Source: Engraulis encrasicolus
Taxonomy: Eukaryota; Chordata; Actinopteri; Clupeiformes; Engraulidae
Direction of reading: 5' to 3'
Length of the DNA stretch: 64,000 nucleotides
NCBI RefSeq assembly: GCF_034702125.1
Contig: NC_085867.1
Location: 42,547,483 to 42,611,482 of the forward strand
This document shows, piece by piece, positions 1 to 9,174 of the stretch. A program made the translations under genes and the position numbers. The notes below the pieces were generated by a model. That model was given only the letters and a program-made list of their open reading frames with translations. It had not been told where the DNA came from and made no database searches. The stretch's first letter is position 1, and the number at the start of each line of letters is the position of its first letter.

Positions 1-69
1 CGTTGTCGTGTGATTGTGTGTGCGTGCGTGCGTGCGTGTCTGTGTGTGTGTGTGTGTTTTCCTCCTCAG

Positions 70-210
70 CGGATCCCGTCTCTGAGGGAGCTGGCCAGCT
101 CCAGCAGCTGTGGCTGCTCTCCCTCGGAGATCCTGCGGATGGAGAGGATCGTTCTGGATAAGCTGAACTGGGACCTGCACACAGCAACACCGCTGGACTT
201 CTTGCAAATT
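70..210 (+). CDS. ccni: ccni coding exon (internal)
   Basis: The acceptor tttcctcctcag precedes base 70 and the donor gtgagt follows base 210. The exon encodes 47 residues, [10 protein letters not shown] to TPLDFLQI, from the cyclin box. The window opens in the preceding GT-rich intron. Confidence 0.93.
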
Positions 211-1732
211 GTGAGTTCCCAGTCCCGCCCTGTGTGCGGAGTCTGTTCGGTTCACCCTTGCTGTTTTCAGGCCGACTAGAATGATGCTAGCAGGGCTCTA
301 AATTAACACACGCCAACCCGCCAAACACGGGTGAAAATTAAATTTGGCCGTGGAAAAAAATACCTACCCGCCCATTTGGCTAGTAGCGCCCGAGTAACAG
401 TAAATTGTGAACGGTAAACGGCTGCTTGTATGACAACGATATGGCGAGATTTCCTACATTACCCATAAACACTCCCCTCATGACCCCACCCCACAGTGAG
501 CGTTCCGAAGCAGCAGCCACTCCGTTCTGCTGCTGCGCGCGCCAGGACAGAAAGCATTTCAGAGCTCTTGTGCGCTCACACTATTTTGACAGGCTTTCGC
601 TCCAACACTTTTAACGTCACTATTAGGCATACTGTTACTATTAGCATTCTCTGACCATGCATATTACCCCCAGATTCACCATCTGACATCTACATTGTCA
701 TCACAGTGTGCATAGAAAAGGCAAGCATTTTTCAGCTTGAACACGTCAGTTGGTTTGAGGGTAGGTGCAGGAACAGGCACCAGTACGATTCTCGGTCGGC
801 CTGAACATGCTGTGTATAAACTGAATCAGCAAGATGGAGGGCCTTTTCTCAGACGCTTGCACACGATTCTTAAGACACTGTGGGGGGAGATGTTCCGCTG
901 ACCTGTCAGTCAGCCACCAGGACCCCGTTTCTCAAAAACATTGTTGCTAACCAGTTAGCAACTAACTAGGTTTCCAATGGGAAATTGCATTGCAAGCAAG
1001 TTAAGTTAACTTTGTTAGCAATGTTGTCGAGAAACGCACCCCTGGAGTGTTTCTCAAAAGCGTAGTTGTTAGCTTGTTAGCAACTTCAGTAGTTGCCAAT
1101 GTGAAATTGCATTGCAAACATCAATTAGCTAACATAGTTAGCAACTACGGTTTCCAGAAATGCACCCCTGGTTTGCTTTTTGCAGAGTTTGCATGCAACT
1201 TAGGTCCTCCAGAGATGTGTTTACAGAGCACTTGTTCTGGGTGGAAAGAAAAGAAAAAAAAGGTCAATATGCTTGTCTGTGTGTGCTCTTGAATGTTGTT
1301 AGTATGGCAAATATTGAATTGCAAAACATCAAGGGCACCAGAGTCTCTCTTTTTTTTCCCCCTAGAGTTTACATTTTTGTTTCACATTTACAATATTTTG
1401 TCACAAAGTCATTGGAGCCTCTCCTCTCCTCTCTTATATCTATTAGTCTAGCATCTAGCAGTTAAGCAATTTGTGTGCTTAAATGATTGATATTTTGTCT
1501 AATGGTTCACAAATACAAAATCAATTCCCTTTTGGGACCAATAAATTAAAGCCTCTCTCTCTCTCGCTCTCTCTCTCGCTCTCATAGATATCTTCCTCTG
1601 CCCTGAAAATAAAATGCTATACTATTGTAGCTATTTTGTTTTTGTTTTGAAAAATTTAATTTGAATGTTTTTTTTTCTTCTGTGTAGGCCATGAAATAGT
1701 CATAAGTGCTTAACTGTGAGCAAATGATAACA

Positions 1733-1788
<56 letters not shown>

Positions 1789-2888
1789 ATCTCCTATTTC
1801 CTCTCCAGTTCCATGCGATGGTGCTGTCCTGTGTTGGCCATGAAATAGTCATAACTGCTTAACCGTCAAATGATAATCAGCATCTCTCTCTCTCCCTCCC
1901 ACCTTCCCCTATGTCCACTCCAGTTCCATGCGATGGTGCTGTCCTGCAAGGCCCCATCGCTGGCAGGCCTGCTGGGCTCCTCGTCCTCCCCCGGTGGCGG
2001 CATGTCCCCGTCGCAGCACCTGGCCCTGCTGACGCAGCGGCTGCTGCTGTGCCTGGCTGACCTCTCGCTGCTGGGGCAGACGCGGGGCTCCACGCTGGCC
2101 CTCGGCCTCCTCACGCTGGAGCTGGAGAGCTGCTGTCCCGACTGGTTGGCGCTCACTGTCGACCTGCTCCGCAAGGCACAGGTGAGGGACCGGACAACAT
2201 ATCTCAAATAGTTGTAAATGTATGCACATCTCTGGCCTCACTGAGGCCAGATGTCAGACAAAGGTGTATCCATCAAAGAGACAGTAGAAGTCACTCCTTT
2301 AGTCAGAGTTGCAGTGTACAGACTTGAACTCTTTGATAAGGGAGGGACAAGTCATGGGTGTTGATGATGTTTTGGTAGGGGGGAGCGGAAAAGATACTTC
2401 ACAACTTCCAAAGCCACTGTTTTTTTAAGCCTTGTGACGAGTTAAACCAACAAACCTCAACAGATACTGTGCAAAGAAAAACAAACATTGAGAGACATGG
2501 GGTGGTGATGCTGGATGGAGACACTTCACACCTTTTAAAGCCACAGCTTTTTTTAAGCACCATGATGAGTCAAATAAATCAACCACAACAGATACGGTGT
2601 GAAAAAGCAAATATTGAGAGACATGGGTGGTGGTGCTGTTGTGGAGAAAGCAGTACGTCCCAATTTTTTAGTTTGAAGCCAGAGTCCTTTTTTAGCATCA
2701 CAAGGAGACAAACAAATGATCCCAACAGAGACTGTGCTAGAAGGAAAAAGTCAAATGGTTTGAAGTACTGGGGGCTCGTTCATTCCATGAAGGGAAAAGA
2801 GAAAATGAATGTATTATAACTATGTATTCAAAATATGAACCTAGAGTGCAGAAAAACCTGTAAACTTGACTTGACTGTAAACTTTTGG

Positions 2889-2943
<55 letters not shown>

Positions 2944-3487
2944 GATTGACAGTTCTCAGTTGATCTGCTGCCGGGAGCGGGTGGCACGTAGCCTGTCCAC
3001 ACCCCACCAGGCTTCCCTGCCTCCCAACACTGTGTTCATCTACCAGCCCCTGCGCCAGAGCCTGGAGCCCTGTGCTCGGGGTGGGGGTGGAGGCGAGGGA
3101 GGAGCCCTACCGCGTAGGCCCCCCGCCCTCACCCTCACCACAGCCCCAACACCGGCCTCGGCACAGGCCCAGGCTCTGGCTGCAGCTGACCGCACCTCCA
3201 CCACCACCACCTCCACCACCCTCATCACCCCGGCCCTGCTCTCCCCTCCGCACCTGCGACCGCGGCCCACCATGCGGCTCTGCGTGAAGCCCTCGGCCAA
3301 GCGCAAGGTGGAGCAGATGGAGGTGGACGAGTTCTTCGACGGCATCAAGCGCCTGTACAACGAGGAGGCGCCGGCGGAGAGTGGAGGAGGAGCAGGGGAG
3401 ACGCCGAGGGGCTGCAGCTCCGTGCTGGTACCGCGGCAGGAGGGCGGTTCACCGTGTCCCCCACTGCAGCCTGTCCGCGTCCCCTAG
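70..3487 (+). CDS. ccni: Cyclin I (ccni), last three coding exons; 5' part lies outside the window
   Basis: The coding sequence joins 70-210, 1924-2181 and 2945-3487 (942 nt, 313 codons plus stop), all at phase 0 with GT-AG introns. The first exon ends the cyclin box ([20 protein letters not shown]), the second carries the second cyclin fold ([14 protein letters not shown]), and the third ends with the cyclin-I tail signature [20 protein letters not shown] and a terminal PCPPLQPV. From memory, human cyclin I is 377 residues and shares these blocks, so roughly the first 100 residues are missing upstream. The tail has a Gly/Thr/Pro-rich low-complexity insert. Cyclin I is an atypical cyclin, reported mainly in post-mitotic cells, with reported Cdk5 partnership in podocytes; that role is family knowledge. 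The paralogue ccni2 is the alternative, but the sowahb and shroom3 neighbours favour ccni. Confidence 0.93.
291..412. mobile_element. Truncated or diverged copy of the 178-bp hAT-type MITE
   Basis: It begins with the 5' terminal sequence cagggctctaaattaac shared with the intact copies at 4005, 10824 and 40655. The body is similar (ggtgaaaattaaatttggcc), but the 3' terminus cannot be recognised, so the right edge is approximate. Confidence 0.6.
923..1045. mobile_element. Palindromic MITE (copy 1)
   Basis: It runs from gtttctcaaaaac to gagaaacgcacccctg, with internal inverted gttgctaac and gttagcaa motifs. It belongs to the same family as 1043-1171 and 35367-35502. Confidence 0.6.
1043..1171. 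mobile_element. Palindromic MITE (copy 2, abutting copy 1)
   Basis: It runs from tggagtgtttctcaaaag to ccagaaatgcacccctgg with the same inverted gttagc core. It sits directly next to copy 1, either as a tandem duplication or as insertion beside an existing copy. Confidence 0.6.
1736..1790 (+). repeat. (CT)n microsatellite
   Basis: An almost pure CT run inside the first unit of the ccni boundary duplication. Confidence 0.95.
1801..1834 (+). other. Decoy 3' splice site plus copied exon start
   Basis: ctctccag is followed by a copy of the first 26 bp of the 1924 exon. If used at 1809, the frame reads FHAMVLSC, continues into intronic sequence and reaches TAA at 1860-1862. It is therefore probably unused or unproductive. 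Confidence 0.75.
1924..2181 (+). CDS. ccni: ccni coding exon (internal)
   Basis: The acceptor is ccactccag at 1915-1923 and the donor is gtgagg at 2182. It encodes 86 residues from FHAMVLSCK to LLRKAQ. A degenerate copy of this exon's first ~26 bp, with its own acceptor, lies 115 bp upstream (see 1801-1834). Confidence 0.93.
2182..2944 (+). other. ccni: ccni intron with a ~120-bp tandem repeat
   Basis: Positions about 2390-2745 hold about 2.7 diverged tandem units containing aaagccac, tttttttaagc, caacagatac and attgagagacatgg. A pure (CT)n run at 2891-2942 ends the intron. Confidence 0.75.
2891..2942 (+). repeat. (CT)n microsatellite serving as polypyrimidine tract
   Basis: It directly abuts the acceptor of the ccni terminal exon. 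Confidence 0.95.
2945..3487 (+). CDS. ccni: ccni terminal coding exon with stop
   Basis: A (CT)n tract runs straight into the acceptor ctctctccag before base 2945. The exon encodes 180 residues, [19 protein letters not shown] to LQPVRVP, then TAG at 3485-3487. The middle is Gly-, Pro- and Thr-rich low complexity. Confidence 0.94.
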   Translation: MDSSQLICCRERVARSLSTPHQASLPPNTVFIYQPLRQSLEPCARGGGGGEGGALPRRPPALTLTTAPTPASAQAQALAAADRTSTTTTSTTLITPALLSPPHLRPRPTMRLCVKPSAKRKVEQMEVDEFFDGIKRLYNEEAPAESGGGAGETPRGCSSVLVPRQEGGSPCPPLQPVRVP

Positions 3488-4004
3488 TCTGTGTGCGGAA
3501 GAACCATCGGCCCACCTGTCTGTCCTCAACCAATATTTCTATGGTGTTGTATAGGGCGTTTTTTTATGAGTGCGAGTGTGTGTGTGTGTGTGTGACCCAA
3601 AATGTTCGCGAGACCGCTTTATTATTTTATTGGCCTGATGAAGATGACGATTCATGCTGATTATTATTTATTATTATTTATGCCTAGTTGCGACTAAGCT
3701 ACTATCCTTCAAAAACAAGATTTGGGTCTCAGCAACTACACACACACCGAAATTTGGTTGAGGACGGCTGGCTGGCTTTGTGTGTGTACAGTACATCATC
3801 ATCACGTAACCACCACCACCATCAGCAGCTGCTGGCCCAATGGTCCGGGTTCCTGGTCTTTGGCCGATGTCTCTCTCGCTCCCCCCTGTGAGGATGCCAC
3901 TTATTAAAGGAACAATCCACCATATCTGGAAATAAACTCATTTCCCACCTCTCATCGGGTTTAATTAGTTGAGCTAGCTTTAGCCGTCTCCTGTTCTTGG
4001 CGGG

Positions 4005-4173
4005 CAGGGCTCTTAATCAACACCAGCCAACCGGCCCAATGCTGGTGAAAACTCAGTTTGGCCGGTGGGAAAGAAGACTTCACACCAGCCACTTTGACCC
4101 ATTAGTGAGTATACGTTTGGCCAGTCAGATTAAGATCTACTAGCCATTTTGGAAAAGTATATTTAGAGCCCTG
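4005..4173. mobile_element. hAT-type MITE, 178-bp family
   Basis: Termini are cagggctcttaatcaac and tatatttagagccctg. Flanks ttggcggg and cgggcggg form an imperfect 8-bp target duplication. It lies in the presumed ccni 3' UTR. Confidence 0.8.
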
Positions 4174-5250
4174 CGGGCGGGTGCAATTTGTACCTCCAAG
4201 CTAGCGTGTGTCATTTGAACCGAATGAGTCGGTCCAATTATGACATGCAAACTTGGAACATGAAGTTATATCACCAGATTGAGAGAATGACTGGGAAAAT
4301 ATGCAGAAAGATAAAAACTCATTATTTTAACTCAAGGAGAGTTGGGAAATAAACATATTTCCAGAAATAGAATGGAATGTCTCTTAAACAAGAAGCAATG
4401 TTTGAGGGTTGAAAAAAACCAAACAAATGCCGCAGTCACTGGCGTTGTCCTTACCTCAGAGCAGAGCCTAAAAAAACATACAAAAAAAGTTTTTGATTAC
4501 ATATGCTGCGCTCCCATAAGCATTTGTGGATCACATACAAAAAAAGAGATTGTAAAAGCGATAAAAAAATACATAAATGAAAAGTAAAAAATATCCCCAC
4601 GACCAAAAAAAATTTAGTATTTTTTTCCCAGATCTTTTGTAATACTGACTTGTGGTAACTGCAGTGTCTTGTCGACTGTCATCTTTCATTTCCAATTTTC
4701 AGTGTGAAAGTCTGAGTCTTGATTTAAATGTTGTTTTGTTTTCACTTTTTCTAACCTCTCTGCCTAATCCTATTTTTTTTCCACGTCGTATGTCTGTCTC
4801 TGAGTGTGTGTGTGTGTGTGTGTCTGTGTGAGTGTGCCCATAGTCTTTTCACTGCCAAACAGAACTGAATGTACGATGGTTTGAGTTTTGTCTGGGGTGG
4901 AAAAAAAAAAGTTAGTCGATTTAGTCCTTACGTGGGAGTTAGTTGACTCTTAAGGTAAACTTGTTGCCTGATGTGTATGACATGATGTACTAGACTCTAT
5001 ATATCCCTTCCCCATGAGTGGTTGCCTGGCGGTGATATGATGTCAGTGTGGTTGTGAACTTATGAGTGTGTTCGGACTGAAAGGGGTTAAATGATTCCCT
5101 ATCACATTTTTCAAGCGAAGCATTAAAAAATACGTCCACTCAGACATGCACTATGATGTGTTGCATTTGATCGAGCCTGGCATTTCACGATGGGGGAAAA
5201 ATACAAGTTGTAGTTTGTTCATATATAAATATATCTATATATAACTGTGC

Positions 5251-5256
5251 AATAAA
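5251..5256 (+). promoter_or_regulatory. Candidate ccni polyadenylation signal
   Basis: aataaa, with an A-rich stretch about 20 bp downstream. A second candidate hexamer is at 5422-5427. The choice between them is an inference. Confidence 0.35.
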
Positions 5257-5765
5257 ATTGAGGAGAAAAAACTTTGACAAAAAAAAAAACTATTGAATGG
5301 AAAGGAAGCCTTAGTTCTTCACTGTTACTTTGCTGCACACTTCCACGCGCTCTTGTTTCTGTAAAACGCTCTGTCTCTGGGGGAGTGGATAACTGCCGGT
5401 GCTGCTGAAACTCCTGGCAACAATAAAGAACCTGACCTCTGACCCCTCTGCTCATCTGACTCATTATTTATCTTATTTATTAATTATTTAAAGCAACACT
5501 GGGTAGTTTCCCCAGTGGCGGTTCAAGCCAGTCGAGGGCCACAGGCGAAATAAAGACATGGGGCCCTCTTGAATTATTTTTGCTGGCATTTACCATGGTG
5601 CAGCCGATTGTCGGGGGCCCAAGGCAATTGCCTGGTTTGCCTCTTTGCAAAACCTTCTATTGAGTTTCCACCTCTTCAGTCCTTCTAAAGTTTGAAACGG
5701 AATTGTCCGTCCTTCTGCAACCTGCTCTTCAAAAAAAAATATCATTGTTTGTGTTTATGGTTTGT

Positions 5766-6254
5766 GGGCAGTCATGGGTAAGAGGTTAGAGCAGGGATAG
5801 GGAACCTTTTTCATCCGAAGGGCCACTTCAAATTCATCCGAGGGCCGTACTATGAACACAAACCAGGATTTTGCCCCTCACTTTAGGCCTATATTGAAGG
5901 CACTCAAGGCAGCCACCTTTTAAACAAACACCACCTTCTACATGTTCCCTGAATATAACGTAATTGTATTGCAAATGCATTTTCTAAGATGCCTTTACAA
6001 AATATGTCATTTCATGTGAAGCTGAATAACATTAAAATTATATCGGGGGCCGGATAAAACGGTTCCCCACCCCTGGGTTAGAGCGTCAGACTTGTAGCCC
6101 AAAGGTTGGGGGGGGGGGGTAATTAACCAGTGCTCTCCCCCATCCTCCATGACGGAGGACCGTCCTGACCCCTTGCACGGGTGAGGCATAAATGCAATTT
6201 CATTGTGTGCAGTGTTCACTTGTGTGCTGTGTCACATTGACAATGGGAGTTTGA
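5766..6254 (+). mobile_element. tRNA-derived SINE interrupted by a hAT-type MITE
   Basis: The head gggcagtcatgggtaagagg resembles a pol III A box, followed after the insertion by cgtcagacttgtagcccaaa. The body (gctctcccccatcctccatg, ttgcacgggtgaggcataaa) matches the minus-strand copy at 45980-47297. The B-box region is degraded into a G run near 6110. Confidence 0.75.
5792..6075. mobile_element. hAT-type MITE nested in the SINE
   Basis: Termini are cagggatagggaacc and ggttccccacccctg. A perfect 8-bp target duplication, ggttagag, lies at 5784-5791 and 6076-6083. The 284-bp element has relatives at 13787-14001 and 60289-60597. Confidence 0.92.
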
Positions 6255-6285
6255 GTTTCATAGTTGGGCTTTCACTTCACTTTAT

Positions 6286-6647
6286 AGCTCCAGGCCACTT
6301 TATTAGAATAGCATGAAAAAGTTGATTTATTTCCATAATTCCATCAATAATGTTAAACTGTCATGGATTGTAGTCCTAGATTCACGAGTCCTAATCAAGT
6401 ATTGAAAGTTGCGTGTTGTGTAGAAAGTACCAAATTTCAACAGATTTGATGTGACCCGAATTTTGATGAAGAAAATTGTGATTTTATTACAATATTCTAA
6501 TGATGTGAATTCCCCAATTCATGGATTTTTTGAGCTGGAAGACCAAAATATGTAAACATGAACAATTTAATGATTGGAATAGTTTTAAAAAACTGGGCCA
6601 TGAATCTATAATCCATGACAGTTATTGTAATAAAGTGGCCTGGAGCT
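6286..6647. mobile_element. MITE with 20-bp terminal inverted repeats
   Basis: agctccaggccactttatta at the left end is inverted as taataaagtggcctggagct at the right end. The interior is AT-rich and non-coding. The target duplication is unclear, so the superfamily is not assigned. Confidence 0.8.
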
Positions 6648-6659
6648 GTAGGCTGGCCC

Positions 6660-7436
6660 ACAGAGGGTGGTAAAATTAATTATTAAGCTGTGGATGACAT
6701 ATATAAAAAATAATAGGCTAAATAAAAAAAAACTGACATGAATTTGTAAATATGTTAATTTTTTCTATGGTTGATATCTTCATTGGCCAGCTTTCAAGAC
6801 ACAGGACTAAATGAATCATGCTTAGATATTCCATGGAGGATGTGCACATGTGATACTAGTTGTGAAAATTCAGAGTTTTGTGTTGACCAATAGCGGGTCA
6901 TTGGTCAGACTTGGTGTCAGGAATGAATAAATCATGCGACGATGACATGCCTGTATTTTGGAAGGTCTAGGCCTATAACTGTGTGTCTCGCACTTAAAAA
7001 CAAACTGCTTTTAATACAATAGGACTATATGTTTACATTTATTTTCATAGCCTATAGCCTGTTCACGCACAACTGGAGGGAGTTGCGTCTTTTTTTCCTT
7101 GACATGTTCAGACTAGTGTAAAAATTCTTGCACTGACCAAAAATAAGCACACATGTGCTAATTAAAAATGAGCATCAAAATAATAAACAGTGATGCCTGC
7201 ACACCCTCACGTTTTGCAACATCAATGTTCTATTGATGAACTATTAACAGAACTACTCTTGAAAACTATGTAGGCGTTTTTAGATTGTCTCAAAGTAAAA
7301 CGGCGTTCACCTCTCAGGTATGCAACCTGCAGGTGGAGTTCTAGAATCTCTGGGTGGAGTTAATCTGCCGCTGCTGTCACATTTCTCTCGGTGAACTTTG
7401 AAGCCGAAACCCAAGCAAAGTGGACGTAGATCCAGC
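6660..7436 (+). other. Intergenic and putative sowahb upstream region
   Basis: AT-rich unique-looking sequence. No TATA-type or other core promoter element can be called with confidence. A 5' UTR probably precedes 7437. Confidence 0.4.
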
Positions 7437-9174
7437 ATGGCAACCGACTTCACCCAAGAGTCGGTGTTGAGCTATCTACGATGCAATGGTGAACGAGTGA
7501 AAAATGCGGATTTACTCAATCATTTCAAATACTACCTGAAAGAAGACGAGGACCGTGCGCAAAACAGGGAACAGTTCAAAAAGTTTGTAAACGCCGTAGC
7601 AGTGGTGAACCGCGATGATGATGCAGTGGCATATGTCGTGCTCAGAAAGAAATTCAGAGTGCCAGGCAGAGACGTTGCCAGCGGGCAGTGCCACATACCG
7701 AAACACCTGGAGGAGAAACCCGAGAGTTCGAGGTCGAGGCACCGAGAGCGCTCGCCGAGGAGAACCGCCACCAGCCGAAGCCGCGAGAGGCGAAGGGTAC
7801 CAGCCGGTGGCGAGGCAAGTTCAAAACCAAAGACAACAAACCGTCCACATCAGGTTCCACCAACAGTCACTAATAAGAGTAACAACGTCCTACCTGCTGC
7901 AGGTATCGTAACTAACAACAATAATGCGGAGACTGTCAACTTAAAGAAAACTGACCAAATGGCGCCTCAGCAACAAACGTGGGAAATGAGTCCGCCATCG
8001 TTGATAATCACAGTCAGTCCAGTCAGCCGTACTTTGAAACCTTCGCCCACGCCAGCTTTCAGCCCTCCTGAATCGAAACGATCAAGTGGGAGCGGACAAA
8101 GCTTTGAACAAACCTGGGACAAAGAGCCCGTGGGGACCGCAGGACAGCAGGTGCACAATAGTGGTGACATGGGTAATCTGGGACAGTTGAGGGAAGCTGA
8201 TGGCTGCAGCAGCGCAGCTTTCTATTCACCTCCCGATTCTTCCCACTCTGAGTCTGACATGACACGATTTTCACTGGATGACCTGAGTCAATCCTCAGAG
8301 CTACTGCAGCAGGTGTACCAGAAGAGCTCATCAGGAGGAGAGGGATACAGACATGGGACGATGGCTTCAGCTGCCTGGCCTCTGCACTCCTCTCTGGGAC
8401 TCACTCCGGGCATTTCTAGCTCCTCTCCATGTATAGCTGATGTGGCACCACCGCTCTCCAGAGCTGCTCAACCGATAATGAGTGCCAGTAATGACTGTCT
8501 GACAACGCCAGTGAGGCGGCCGTCTCACTGCATGAGAGGTGAGACTGCTCAGATGCGCGCCTTAGCTGCGGTCAACACTCCGTTCCAGCGCCGCAGTCTC
8601 CCTCTGGACCCTTCTTACCCTGGGGACGACGTCTCCTCTGTTGCCTCGTACCCAGAGCTCTACCCGACTCCCCTGTCCTCCACCCATGGCTGCCTGGCAG
8701 GGTCCGACTGTGAGTGGCCGTTCCCTCTGACCCAATCACAGGCCTCCTGGAGTAGCGACGACAACCTGAGCCAACAGCGGGTCCTGGAAGGGGCACCTTC
8801 GTCATCGTCGGAGAAGGTGAAGGAGACACTACGGCGGGCTGAAGAGGCCAAACTGCTGGCACTGATGCACCGGCCGGTGCGTACCGTGGCCGGAGGCGCC
8901 CCCCACCATCACCAACACCACCATCGCTCCACGGGCTTCCTGGACCAGGAGATGCCCTCCGACAGAGCTCAGACCCCCCCAGCAGGCTCCGCCGTGCCAG
9001 GCCGCCTGCTGAGGGTGCCCACCCATCGGGGAAGCCAGCGCCTGCGGGGTCGCATGACCCGGAGCCTGGGGGCCGGCCTGGACCAGGAGTTCCTGGAGGA
9101 CACGACGACGGAGGCGGCGCGCCAGCACCGCCTGATGATCCTCTCCTCCTCCCTCAGCGTCAACTACCCTATAG
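7437..9174 (+). CDS. sowahb: sowahb exon 1
   Basis: It encodes residues 1-579 plus one base. The donor is ag|gtcaga in the context ctataggtcaga. It holds the SOWAH domain and the disordered region; reading past the donor stays open only to 9260. Confidence 0.88.

Larger units (their letters stand above)
211..1923 (+). other. ccni: ccni intron
   Basis: It holds a damaged ~178-bp hAT-type MITE near 291, two tandem palindromic MITEs (923-1171), CT repeats near 1553-1582 and 1736-1790, and a duplicated acceptor region. No coding potential is apparent beyond chance ORFs. Confidence 0.8.
1687..1946 (+). repeat. Tandem duplication spanning intron end and exon start in ccni
   Basis: The segment ggccatgaaatagtcataag at 1687 recurs at 1836, and ctccagttccatgcgatggt near 1804 recurs near 1919. 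Two units differ mainly in CT-tract length. The first unit contains a decoy acceptor and the first ~26 bp of the exon. Confidence 0.9.
3488..5440 (+). other. ccni: Probable ccni 3' UTR
   Basis: Non-coding sequence follows the ccni stop. Polyadenylation-type hexamers aataaa occur at 3931, 5251 and 5422; the last two have long AT-rich 3'-UTR-like sequence before them. A 169-bp MITE (4005-4173) is embedded. The exact end is not determinable without transcripts. Confidence 0.45.
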
